64,000 bases of DNA from positions 14,400,001 through 14,464,000 of the forward strand of contig JAWQUS010000007.1 in NCBI GenBank assembly GCA_036365455.1, written 5' to 3'. Below the pieces are notes generated by a model that worked only from the letters and a program-made list of their open reading frames with translations, was not told the origin of the DNA and searched no databases. Origin of the DNA: Macrosoma leucophasiata (Eukaryota; Arthropoda; Insecta; Lepidoptera; Hedylidae). The translations under genes and the position numbers were made by a program. This document shows, piece by piece, positions 10,940 to 21,122 of this stretch; within the stretch, counting starts at the first letter, position 1, and each line of letters starts with the position of its first letter.

Positions 10940-11672
10940 ATGCGTAACAAACAACGTGTATATATAAACCAAAAACGTGATATTCTTAATGAATTTGTGT
11001 TTTTATGGGTGAAGGCGGCATATTCCAAAATTTCAAAGGCGATAAACTACTGTGATAAAGTGATAAAGTCAATTTTTGTAAAATATGAAGCGGCTCAGAC
11101 TAAGCTTTCTCAGCATTTGCAGGAGGCTGGTGAGTTAGTCGACTTGGTAACATATAATGCGGAAAGATATGAGTCACTAACTAACAAATATTTAATTGCT
11201 GAGACTGATTGTTCTCCTACCTCTGTGCCTCAAATTGTTCCTCCCATTATAAAGAAAAATAATTGTAATATGAACATATGCAGTACAATGTTATTTTGTG
11301 ACAAATTAGGTTCAGGTTTTGGACCTCTACTAAAAGACCCCCTCAATCATAACATAATCAACCATTGCTACCCATATTTAACTTTTAAGCAATTAATTGG
11401 CAAAATAGAGAACACAAAAATTAATAGTAATACATCTGTGATCATTCTGTTTGGGAATAGCTTAGGTCTTAGAAAAAAGGACATTGTTGATGGTATTGAC
11501 ACCTTACTGAAAATGAATTTAAAAAATGTAATGATGTGCGCACTCCCTTATTCACAATTATTAACACATAGGGAAAATAACTCTATTTATTATTTGAATA
11601 ATGTAATACATACATTGTCTTGTCGTCATAGTGACAAATTATTGTATTTTGACACTAATAAATTTATTAGTG
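10940..11672 (+). pseudogene. CR1-like LINE ORF1, first part
   Basis: The frame from ATG 10940 encodes a basic start, a helical region (KLSQHLQEAGELVDLVTYNA) and then a segment with VIILFGNSLGLRKKDIVDG and NVMMCALPYSQLLTHRENNS, resembling the SGNH-hydrolase-like (esterase) domain found in some CR1-clade ORF1 proteins; that assignment is inference. It reads to DTNKFIS at the 20-bp palindrome (11653-11672). The continuation of the same codon phase is at 14030, 2.36 kb downstream. The first 241 codons are free of stops. An N-terminal zinc-finger region, if present originally, lies beyond the 5' truncation near 10912-10940. Confidence 0.65.
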
Positions 11673-12224
11673 TCAAAATACAATAATTTGTCTTTTTTTT
11701 AAGACCTAAGCTATTCCCAAACAGAATGATCACAGATGTATTACTATTAATTTTTGTGTTCTCTATTTTGCCAATTAATTGCTTAAAAGTTAAATATGGG
11801 TAGCAATGGTTGATTATGTTATGATTGAGGTGGTCTTTTAGTAGAGGTCCAAAACCTGAACCTAATTTGTCACAAAATAACATTGTACTGCATATGTTCA
11901 TATTACAATTATTTTTCTTTATAATTGGAGGAACAATTTGAGGCACTGAGAACAATCAGTCTCAGCAATTAAATATTTGTTAGTTAGTGACTCATATCTC
12001 TCCGCATTATATGTTACCAAGTCGACTAACTCACCAGCCTCCTGCAAATGCTGAGAAAGCTTAGTCTGAGCCGCTTCATATTTTACAAAAATTGACTTTA
12101 TCACTTTATCACAGTAGTTTATCGCCTTTGAAATTTTGCAATATGCCGCCTTCACCCATAAAAACACAAATTCATTAAGGATGTCACGTTTTTGGTTTAT
12201 ATATATACGTTGTTTGTAACGCAT
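11663..12224 (-). pseudogene. Inverted duplicate of the CR1 ORF1 first part
   Basis: This is a minus-strand copy of 10940-11662, about 98-99% identical where both exist. It lacks about 150 bp around the LGLRKKDIVDG...HTLSCRH region and a few bases after IAETDCS, so the frame is broken into two. It is part of the right palindrome arm and not a separate LINE insertion. Confidence 0.85.
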
Positions 12225-12960
12225 CAGTTTACGTTGAACATATATAAAAATCCTAAAAACATGACGCCTGTAATCCCCTAAGGAGTAGGGAGAGGTAAAT
12301 CGGATTCATGCATACATCCTCGATTCGCCGGTCACGTTTTGGCCCATGTAACAGGCGGCGAGCCTGTTGACATCTCCGGGCACTTTACCAAACTTTGAGG
12401 TACTGGGAAGCCTCCAGAAAATAGAAAAATCTATCAAACTATAAATATTTCAACCTATCAACAATTTACCAGTCTATCTTCAATCTTCCAGTTGGGCGTT
12501 CTATCAGTACGCCAGAATTTTAACAATTATAATGTACCGATCCTAATATTCATCCATACCTTTTTAACTCCGTCCAATATAATCCGAATATCAAATACAT
12601 ACATCCATTTTTTTTTAGTTTTCTTAAAAAAAAATCGTTTTGTGAAGTAAGTATGTACATAAAGTGTAAAATATAACAGACTTTATTAATAAATGAAAAT
12701 TAGAATAAAATATTAACAGTAAAGTTGACATCAAATTTTTCAATATCATCTTTCCAAAAACTTAGTAAAATAAATTTTAAATCTCGCACCCCTTAACGCT
12801 AAGTCGCACGTAGATGACAGTTTTTGTATGGGCTACTTGTACCGCCCCCTCCGTCCCACGCGTCGCACGCCCCGCACGATTGCTCCGAGATTACACGTTC
12901 GTTCTATGACTGTAGGTGATTAACAAGTTCGTTTTCTTTCAAAAAAAAAAAAACAAAAAT

Positions 12961-13322
12961 ACTTTATTATTGAAACAAGTGTATACAATTTTGGTGTGGG
13001 AACTCTTCTTTTAAGTTGTGGTAACTTGTGTTAGAGGAATCCCCTCTCGGCTGTGGTGTTTCATAGTATTAAAAACTTAACTAAAATAACGAAAGCACTT
13101 AGATTACCTACATGTATCTAGTGCATTTTTATAACTACACAAATCAAAATATAACTTACCTAAATGATTACTAAGAAACTACTTTGACATTTTTTTTTCT
13201 CAATTTAAATTTTATAGTTATTGAACAGACATGACATGTGTATCTATTGTTATTCACCTTTGTATAACATAGTCATTAATTTTAGGCTTTAGACTGTGGT
13301 ATTTGTTTTATTTCTTTAATGT
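12961..13322. mobile_element. Insertion present only in the right palindrome arm
   Basis: Alignment of the arms shows CAAAAAT...CGGTCCGAGG interrupted here by about 360 bp; the left arm goes directly from the A-tract to the CCGAGG sequence at 10195. On the minus strand an AATAAAGT lies close to one end, suggesting a retro-sequence. No frame or family was recognised. Confidence 0.6.
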
Positions 13323-13681
13323 CGGTCCGAGGAATAAAGTCATAAACTCATAACCCTACGTGCTACGCACACAGGTGCACGTGTGACAACACGTCACTGA
13401 TTAATGTCTGTGTAATAGGGAACCAAAATCATTTATGGAATTTTAGCGGAGTGTCCGCGGCGTGGTTTCGTTCAACATGGAGCACAGATAAAAAAATATT
13501 AATATTTAAAATATTCGGGTAGTACATAATAATCCGTTATGTATTATCCGTAATGTTACACGTTGTATACTACTGTCGTACTCACCATCTAGATTCTAGA
13601 CCATGACATGGAGGGCCATGTCATCAAAAATAAGCAAAGGACCTCCCTAATCTTTTTAAAGCTACGATGACCTATTTCATC

Positions 13682-14023
13682 ATCATCATCATATCAGCCG
13701 TAGGACTGCTGAGCATAGGCCTCCCCCAATGATCTCCAAGCCGACTGATCGGAAGCGACGTGCATCCAGCGGGTACCTGCAGCCTTGATCAGGTCGTCGG
13801 GCCATCTTGCAGGTAGACGTCCTACGCTGCGTTTGCCGATACGTGGTCTCCACTCGAGAACCTTTCTGCCCCAGCGGCTATCGATTCTCCGAGCTATGTG
13901 CCCTGCCCATTGCCACTTCAGCTTGGAAATCTGCTTGGCTATGTCAGCGACTTTCGTTCGCCTACGGATCTCCTCATTTCTGATTCGATCCAGTAGGGAA
14001 ACGCCGAGCATAGCCCATTCCAT
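13682..14023 (-). pseudogene. Inverted duplicate of the RTE 3' end
   Basis: The minus strand encodes MLGVSLLDRIRNEEIRRRTK, WQWAGHIARRIDSRWGRKVL and GKRSVGRLPARWPDDLIKAA, the same tail as 8761-9108 and with the normal GKRSVGR-PARW sequence that the left arm has lost. The (CATCAT) tail is at 13679-13692. The arm stops abruptly at 14023, inside the RTE coding region. Confidence 0.9.
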
Positions 14024-14029
14024 AAACCA

Positions 14030-14374
14030 GACACTAATAAATTTATTAGTGGTTTTAAACTGACTCAGATCGCTATGTTTCTTCCTAAGAAATGTAGAAC
14101 TTTACTAGCTACATTGATAGCTTATAATATTAACATAGTTATGGAAAATGTAACTAAAAACAATTATTTGTCGGACAGTAACATAAATGTTACAAATTGT
14201 ATTGTGCATGACAAAGCAGAGTGTTCATATATTGAACCTCAGTCTACATCTTCCATCACTAGAGACGTGGAGTATTCTCCAACACAGCGAGGAAATACAC
14301 ACTGTATGGCCTCGCTGTCTAGTGGTGGTGATGGAGATGGAGGACAAACTCTGTATTATTATAATTTAAACTAG
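14030..14374 (+). pseudogene. CR1-like LINE ORF1, second part
   Basis: DTNKFIS is repeated here at a second copy of the 20-bp palindrome (14032-14051) and the same frame continues GFKLTQIAMFLPKKCRTLLA to a stop at 14374. Joined to 10940-11672 it forms one ORF1 in phase, which shows that 11673-14031 is an insertion into a formerly continuous LINE. The C-terminal part is Ser/Thr-rich and then Gly/Asp-rich. Confidence 0.8.
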
Positions 14375-14375
14375 A

Positions 14376-17300
14376 TTTTAAGACAAAGGAAGTTACCAAT
14401 AACAAGCATTCAAATAAATCGGTATCTTCTGGCACTCCTATGTTAAACAGAAGTAGTCATTTGGTATTATTTCACAAAAACATTCAAGGGTTCCTTCTAA
14501 GATATTGCAATTAGTATTAGAGAAACTTCAATTTGATATTATTTGTTTATCTGAGCATTAGTTGAAAGAAAACCAAGTGTTGATTAATTATAAAAATTAC
14601 TCTGTAGTAAGTTGTTAAACCCGAAAAACTATGCATCATGGAGGTACTCTTATTATGATAAAGAATTCTATCAATTCAAGGGAACGTAGGGACATAGTTG
14701 ACTTATCAGTGGAACATGTTGCGGAAATATCTTGTGTTGAGCTGGAGAAGCATATAATAGTGTGCGTTTACAGACCACCAAATTACCAAAACATTAACGT
14801 ATTTGACTCCACTATGGAGGATGTATTGAAAAAAGCTTGTTCTTGTAAAAAATCTCTTATTGTATGTGAAGATTTCAACATTAATATTTTGGAAAATAGC
14901 TTTAATAGTTGTAGACTATTGAATCTTTTTATGTCGTTCAATCTAAGTAATTTTTTTTTGGAACCCACTCGAGTGAGTCCAACCTCAGCAACTTGTATTG
15001 ATAATATATTTTGTGATCTTAAATATTTAGATAAAAATATTGTTAACTGCATGCCTTCGGATCATAGCAGGCAAATAATGACTTTTGCCACTGCTAATAA
15101 TAAAAATATAACACAAAAAACATACAGACAAATAACTTCTGCTAAATTAAACTATTTTAATGACATGTTAATTAAAGAGTTATATTCCCAAAAGTTTGAT
15201 TTAAATAGTGCAAATAATTGTTATGAGCAAATTTTTAAGGTACTTAATACACAATTTAATAAAACATTTAAAATTAAAACTAAATCTACCAAATATAAAT
15301 TTAGTTTCTGTGATTGGGCTACAACTGGCATTCGTAAAAGTAGGGAGAGATTATTCGAATTATATGGCCTTAAGAATTGTATGCAAAATGAAAAACTTAA
15401 TAAATATATTGCTACATATTCAAAAATTTTCAAAAATGTGTGTCAAAAGGCAACGTCTATATATTTGAGTAGGAAAATAATAAATGCAGACGATAAGATG
15501 AAGGCTACGTGGAAAGTAATAAATAGTGAAGCAGGCAAAAATAAACGGAGTGATGGTCGCGTGATTTTGGAGACATCTCAGGGTACTGTGAGTTCGAATC
15601 CTGATATTGCGTAGCACTTTGTAGAATACTTTGCTAATATTCCCTTTGAAATTACTAAACCCTTAAACTCATCCTCTTTAGTATCCATTATTATATTTAT
15701 TATCCATTGATATTCTGAAAAATAACGTAGAAGCTTGTACTATTCAATTTAGGTTTAAACATGTTAGCCAACAGTCTGCAAGATCAGCTTTTCATCAACT
15801 TAAAATAAAAGCTACCGAAGATATTTATGGCATGTCTGTTATGGTGTGTAAGTCGATTATAGATACCTTAGCTCCTTACTTAGCATCAATTTTTAACTTA
15901 TGTATTGATCAGGGAGTCTTTCCAGATTTATTAAAGTTTAATTGTTTTATATTATTTCGCATTAACACATGCTTGTGAAATATATTTTATCTAAAGAAAA
16001 ATGGAAAGAAAAATTTGACTTCAGGCGAGACTCGAACTCGCGGCCTACTGGGAATCTAGTCCAGCCGCTCTTCCAATTGAGCTACTGAAGTCCTGCCCGA
16101 TTTGTCAAATCTTTCCTTCACATTTATTGCATTGCTTTATGGTAGCAGCAGCGCCATCTATTGCCAACTATTAACATCTTACACGAACAGCAATTTGGTT
16201 TTACAAAAGGACGTTGTACAACCGATGCCGGTGTTGCTTTATTAAAACATATTTTTGAAGCTTGGGAGGATTAACAAGATGCTATAGGTATATTTTGCGA
16301 CCTTTCAAAGGCGTTTGACTGCGTGGACCACAATACATTAATTGGCAAATTTGATCATTATGAACTTGAAAATAAAGCTCTTCAACTTGTTCGATCTTAC
16401 CTTAAGGATCGGGAACAAGTAGTTCAAGTGAATGGAGTAAAATCTCAAGGTGCAAAGACAGGAATGGGTGTCCCACAGGGCTTAATATTAGGACCATTTC
16501 TGTTTTTAGTCTACGTTAATGATTTTTCAATATACTTCATTTGATGCCTAACAGTATGCCCAAAACAATTTTATTTGCAGACGATACTTCTATAGTTTTT
16601 AAAATGAACAGACGAAATCCAGATTACGATACTGTAAATAAGGTCATAGGAGAAGTACATAAATGGTTTACTGTCAATAATTTTGCACTGAATAGTAAAA
16701 AAACCGTTTTACCCTCCCTAATGCAAAAAGTAAAGGAGACATTTTTATAATCAATGACAAAATTCAATTTGTTGATGACGCTACCTTCTTGGGCATAACG
16801 CTTGACTCGAAGTTACAATGGGGACCACATATTAGGCAGTTAGCGAAACGTCTGAGTGCCGCAGCTTATGCTGTTCAAGACTTGTTTATTTTAGCTATTT
16901 TCACAGTGTCATGTCCTATGGTATTTTATTGTGGGGTCGAGCGGCTGACATACAATCAATTTTTGTATTACAAAAGAGGGCCATTAGAGCGATGTATAAC
17001 TTACGTAGTCGTGATTCTTTGAAAGAACTATTTAAAGAAATAAATATAATGACAGTCCCTTGCCATTACATCTATGAAAATATACTTTTCGCGAGGAAAA
17101 ATTTACATCTGTTTGATAAAATCTCCGATAGGCATAGTTATAATACGAGGAATAAGAACAAGTTGTCTCTGCCAAGTTTTCGACTGACGAAAACTAATAC
17201 ATCTTTCCTAAAATATAGTGTAGAATTTTATAACAAGATCCCATCCGGGATTGCTGAACTCACCGATGGTAAATTCAAAGCATTAATTAAACGCACTCTA

Positions 17301-17387
17301 TGTAAAAAGGCTTACTATAAACTCGAGGACTATCTCAAGGATAGAAATGTTTGGCTAAATGCTGATCTAGCTCCACAAGGGTGTTAA
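14376..17387 (+). pseudogene. CR1/jockey-type LINE ORF2: endonuclease and reverse transcriptase, broken
   Basis: The endonuclease starts near 14440 with LFHKNIQG (catalytic Asn) and IICLSEH (Glu), continues in the open frame 14631-15614 with VCVYRPPN, CEDFNIN (usually GDFN), EPTRVSPTS and MPSDHS (the last AP-endonuclease motif), then stops. Reverse transcriptase motifs follow in several frames: FGFTKGRCTTDAG near 16195, FCDLSKAFDCVDHNTLIGKF at about 16297-16350, MGVPQGLILGPFLFLVYVND (16470-16520), TILFADDTSI (the FADD box, near 16565) and a C-terminal tail ending at 17387. Stop codons and frameshifts at 15614, 16544 and 16750, plus a SINE at 15955-16172, show it is inactive. A CR1-like clade fits the tandem GATTCT 3' tail; jockey is the alternative. 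Confidence 0.85.
15955..16172 (-). mobile_element. tRNA-derived SINE inserted in CR1 ORF2
   Basis: The RT frame is interrupted between LLKFNCFI and EQQFGFTKG. The insert holds, on the minus strand at 16016-16092, a tRNA-like module: a matched acceptor stem (ACTTCAG/CTGAAGT), TAGCTCAATTGGAAGAGC as D arm (A box) and GCGAGTTCGAGTCTCGC as T arm (B box). A GCGCCATCTATTGCC stretch lies at its 5' side. The anticodon stem has a mismatch and the anticodon loop is uncertain, so this is a SINE head, not a working tRNA gene. Confidence 0.6.
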
Positions 17388-17852
17388 ATGTAATAATCAA
17401 AGTGTAATGTTGATATTATATTGTTAATTTTAAGCTTGTTTAAATTATGGAAAATTGTAAAAATATGCCTAAGAGATATTTTTAAAAGAGCCGACTGAGT
17501 TTTTTCCGGCACGTTTTTCTCAGATTATATTGGCCTTTGGAACTTTGACGGTGAATGAAAAAAGAAGAAGAGTCATTCTTTGAATTACTCTTTTTCTTTT
17601 TTTTTTACTCTTTGTTATCAGTTTGTAAAGGGGAAATGAGACATTCTACTGATATACTTTTTACATTAGTTTATGACATTTAGTTTTATCTTAGTGATAT
17701 TCTTGACTTTACATATATTTTTTATCTTGTTTGACATGTATATCAATTGTTATTCACTTTAATTTATTTTGTTTGTTTTTGACGTGTCATAAGAGGTGCC
17801 TGTCACCCTAAATGAATAAATGAGTTTCTGATTCTGATTGATTCTGATAATA
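17388..17852 (+). mobile_element. CR1-like LINE 3' UTR and GATTCT tail
   Basis: Downstream of the ORF2 stop the UTR runs to GGTGCCTGTCACCCTAAATG and ends in TTTCTGATTCTGATTGATTC. Short tandem repeats instead of poly(A) are typical of the CR1/L2 group. The same UTR occurs alone at 3008-3408 and 28973-29365. Confidence 0.8.
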
Positions 17853-19142
17853 CTATGTACTTACATTGATATTTCTTTCTTCCTTTTTATTCTTTGACCC
17901 GGTTTACACTATGCACCCCTTCAGGCCACGAGAAAAATATGACAATTTATTGCAAATTTCATTTTTCTTGGCCGATATCGGCCAACTGCGGCTCAACAGT
18001 AAGGGAAATTTGTACTTACCAGTTTCACCCAGTTTACCGGTGCATTTTAAAAACTTTTATTACTAATGCAATGCAATCACATTCATCATCACAAGATGGC
18101 AGACTTTTTGGCGCAAGCGAAGAAAAAATATGGCAGCATACGAAAGAGCGAGACAGTTGCGGAACAATTAATATATTTATTAAAAAATCTGTGATCATTA
18201 AAACAAATAATAAAATTAATTGTGAAATTTTGCGATAGTCCCATACTTATTTAAATTTAATAAATTCTAGTTGCACTGACTAAATAGGAAAAGTATCTAA
18301 GTTTTGTAATTGTGAACATAATAATTTTACCTTATTTTTTCCTTCGGGAAACTGAAAAAATGGTCTTTGTTTATACAGCTATACACTGTTCAATAAAGCA
18401 CCATCTTAATGTTAATAAATAAAATATTAGATTGTACTATTTATTTTTAGCAATAACTTTTTTAACTTGTGAACTTTAGAAATTAAAGAGAAATTTGAAC
18501 AGATAACCAAAACGAATACAAAATTAATCTAAAAATCTAACGAATAAAACTAGGCCGCTCGCAATCTCGCTGTAGAGTACCAACAGTCGCCCATAAGAGT
18601 GGAGGAGATAGCGTGAAGCGGGGAAAATGGGCGGGACGTCGAAGTGTCCATTCTATACGTAGTATTATTACATATTCTCTACTATTATTCAGAACCACGA
18701 AGCTAAAGGTAGATATGAAGGCGATCTTCTCTTCTTGAATAGCTACATCTATGATCGCGGACCTAACTATCTGGTTTTCTAAATTTACAACACAATAGAA
18801 GTAAAAGATAGTTTTAGCGTGCTTCAATACGTAAGTACATATTTAGAAAGTTCCATATTTCCATATTTATCTACAGCTTCGTGTTCGGAACTAAAGTCCA
18901 TATCGAGATGTACAATTAAATGAAAATCTGAATTTAACACCATAATAATCTATATTTCGAGTATCCACAAAATGGAACTTTGAGGACAAATCATTGACTA
19001 ATATTTGGTCTGCATAGTTAGCCTTAAGTAGGAATAAAATAAATAAATAGGACATTCGCATATGAACAAGAAGCTAATTACATCACAACATCTACATACT
19101 ACTAATGACACGTTATACCTGGAACAAGAAAGATTATTATTA
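17853..19142. other. Intergenic DNA with one short repeat
   Basis: No gene was recognised. At 18577-18680 lies a copy of an interspersed repeat (GTCGCCCATAAGAGTGGAGG to ATTATTACATATTCTCT) also found at 38880-38980, 47240-47290 and 49545-49622. The rest is AT-rich. Confidence 0.45.
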
Positions 19143-20125
19143 AGGTTGATTTACATCAGGCGAGCGAATGCTCATTCTATCCCCACTATATCAAATTCTT
19201 TTAGTGTAAACAGACGTAGAGCATTATTTCGTGGTTCTTAGTGTTTGCAAATATTCTATGGTAATAATACTAAGAATGCGAATGACGATCCGGTTAGTCC
19301 AGCGGTGTGAGATGACCGTTTGATTCGAAGGGTCGCGGGTTCGATCCCCGCACCGGGACAAATATTTGTATGGCCTACAGATATTTGTTTCGGGTCTGGG
19401 TGTTTGTGTATGTGTTGTATGTGTACAACGGCACTCACGACACAGGTTTATACCTACTGTGGGGCTGTGAGTGTAAGCGTACTTAAAAAAAAAAACAAAA
19501 AAATGCTCGCTCGCTCGATGTAAACGGCGCTAGAGCGTGCGTACAGTAGCTTAGAGCGTTCTCTTGTGTGTTCGCTCGCGCTCCTGAGCGGTCTCTTCAA
19601 AGCGTTCTTGTTCTAGCGATTGTATACATATCTTATCGATTAAATTATGGATTGGTCGAAAGAAAAACGTTTATTAATGTTAGAAGCCTACCAAAATTGA
19701 ACACAATGAGCACAACACGAATGAGCAAAGAACATTCGTTCAGATGATCTAGCTTTCGTTTACACTAAAAGATTATGAACGAAAGAATGCTCTTGTTCTA
19801 GCTTTAGCTGAATACGAGTTTTCGCTTACACTAAAAAATTATGCAAGAAAGAATGCTCTTGTTCTAGCTCTAGCTGAATACGAGTTTGCGTTTACACTCA
19901 AAGATAATGAAAGAATGCTCTTGTTCTAGCTCTAGCTGAATACGAGTTATCGTTTACAGTAAAAGGTTATGAAAGACAGAATGCTCTTGTTCTAGCTCTA
20001 GCTGAATACAAGTTTTCGTTTACACTAAAGCATAATGAAAGAATGCTCTTGTTCTAGCTCTAGCTGAATACGAGCTTTCGTTTACACTAAAAGATTATGA
20101 AAGAAAGAATGCTCTTGCTCTAGCT
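19143..20125 (+). mobile_element. Non-autonomous DNA transposon with subterminal tandem array
   Basis: The left end (GATTTACATCAGGCGAGCGA, ATGCTCATTC, then TTTTAGTGTAAAC) is the inverted counterpart of a motif on the right (GTTTACACTAAA...GAATGCTC). On the right this motif is repeated about six times as a ~65-70-bp tandem unit (19745-20125: TCGTTTACACTAAAAGATTA, GAATGCTCTTGTTCTAGCTC, AGCTGAATACGAG). At 19647 a short frame reads MDWSKEKRLLMLEAYQN and then stops; this resembles the start of a MADF/Myb-SANT-like protein such as those in Harbinger elements. A SINE is nested at 19284-19489. The class assignment is tentative. Confidence 0.45.
19284..19489 (+). mobile_element. tRNA-derived SINE, family 2, copy 1
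   Basis: The head reads CCGGTTAGTCCAGCGGTG (A-box region) and GGGTTCGATCCCCGCACCGG (B box and acceptor complement); the body reads TGGCCTACAGATATTTGTTT, ACGGCACTCACGACACAGGT and GTGAGTGTAAGCG before an A-run. Copies at 20702-20930 (minus) and 35020-35240 (plus) share head, body and end. Confidence 0.8.
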
Positions 20126-20130
20126 ATTTA

Positions 20131-20325
20131 CTAGCTGTTGCCCGCGGCTTCGCGCGCGTGGTTGTCGTTTTATAGATAACTAAGTAGCCTATGTTCTTTG
20201 TTAAAGTCAGCTCTATCTCTGTACCAAATTTCATTAAAATCGTTTCAGTCGTTTGGACGTGAAAAGGTGACAGACAGACAGACAGACAGAGTTACTTTCG
20301 CATTTATAATATTAATAGGGAAGTA
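20131..20325 (+). mobile_element. Short interspersed element (TTGCCCGCGGCTTCG type)
   Basis: Starts TAGCTGTTGCCCGCGGCTTC, contains ACCAAATTTCATTAAAATCG, a GACAGACA run and ends ACTTTCGCATTTATAATATTA. A 3' part of the same repeat is at about 57625-57745. The pattern is widespread in Lepidoptera and probably Helitron- or SINE-related. Confidence 0.55.
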
Positions 20326-20337
20326 GGGATAAAAAAT

Positions 20338-20580
20338 GCACGTCTCAACGAGTTCTGATGAACTTGTTGAGACTAGCATTTTATTTTGGATAGACGTTAG
20401 TCTCATTTTCGTTTGTTTTGACTGTTCACGAAAAGGGTGACCATAATTTACTTAATTCTAATTAATTTTGGGATTAAATATTACCTATATTAATAATGCC
20501 CAAAATCGATTCAGTCGTCGATTCTAGACTAATTAGTTTCGGGTTGTGCATTTAATCCTGTTACACGTTGTACGTAAGAA
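20338..20580 (+). repeat. Interspersed repeat, copy 1
   Basis: TTGTTGAGACTAGCATTTTA, GGGTGACCATAATTTACTTA and AATCGATTCAGTCGTCGATT align with 28337-28580. The 5' end holds a small GTCTCAAC/GTTGAGAC inverted repeat. Class unknown. Confidence 0.6.
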
Positions 20581-20701
20581 TCAATTATTGTTCGTAAGTC
20601 TCGCAAAAACTTGAGAAATGCTGACCTTCAAAAATGTTATTGCATGGAAATTGTTAAAATTAATGGTTTGATTGAACAACCCCCGTTTATGTAAAATAAA
20701 A

Positions 20702-20930
20702 TACCCTTTAGTACACTCACAGCCCCAAAGTAGGTATAAATCTGTGTCGTGGGTGCCGTTGTACACACACAATGGGAAAGGGACATTAAGAACCGGATTG
20801 AACACAAACACCCAGACCCGAAACAAATATCTGTAGGCCATACAAATATATTATTATGTTCCGATGCGGGGATCGAACCCGCGACCCTTCAAATCAAACG
20901 GTCATCAATCACTGGACTAACCGGGTCGTC
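20702..20930 (-). mobile_element. tRNA-derived SINE, family 2, copy 2
   Basis: This is the reverse complement of the SINE at 19284, head at 20930 and body toward 20702. It carries a ~20-base insertion in the body (AGAACCGGATTGAACACAAA on the plus strand). Confidence 0.75.
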
Positions 20931-21122
20931 AAAATATGATTCCAGTTTAAAGCCCGCTATAGTCTTTTTCAGATACGATGAGTGCCGCGTAGGTTAGGAT
21001 CTGACATTAATAGTGATAGGGTATTGATGTAATCTATGTGATATCGACGATTTAAATTTCGAATCGAGAATATTTCCAAAGAAATGTTTATATACGCTAT
21101 TTTTTAATCATTATATTATGTA

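Larger units (their letters stand above)
8761..14023. repeat. Imperfect 5.3-kb palindrome (inverted duplication)
   Basis: The left arm (8761-11662) and the reverse complement of the right arm (11663-14023) carry the same order: RTE 3' end, spacer, a SINE-like body and the first part of a CR1-type ORF1. Long stretches are identical or nearly so, for example 11041-11160 against 12001-12120. There is no spacer: the centre is the 20-bp perfect palindrome CACTAATAAATTTATTAGTG at 11653-11672. The arms have diverged by indels. The left arm alone has the TIR element 9255-9913 and the hairpin 9918-9980; the right arm alone has an extra block at about 12961-13322 and lacks about 150 bp that the left arm has at 11480-11637. 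See findings. Confidence 0.93.

Noticed and set aside
8761..14023. Palindrome as a read or assembly artefact
   Set aside because: The arms differ by independent insertions, deletions and substitutions and by the hairpin at 9918, which an artefact would not produce. Long reads would settle it.
14783..15617. Minus-strand frames opposite the LINE endonuclease
   Set aside because: They are antisense shadows of the endonuclease/RT coding strand, which carries the motifs.
16016..16092. tRNA gene on the minus strand
   Set aside because: The module has a good acceptor and T arm but a mismatched anticodon stem and sits inside a ~218-bp insertion in a LINE with SINE-like flanks, so it is a SINE head.
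19284..19370. tRNA gene
   Set aside because: The same head with the same downstream body occurs three times; it is SINE-derived.
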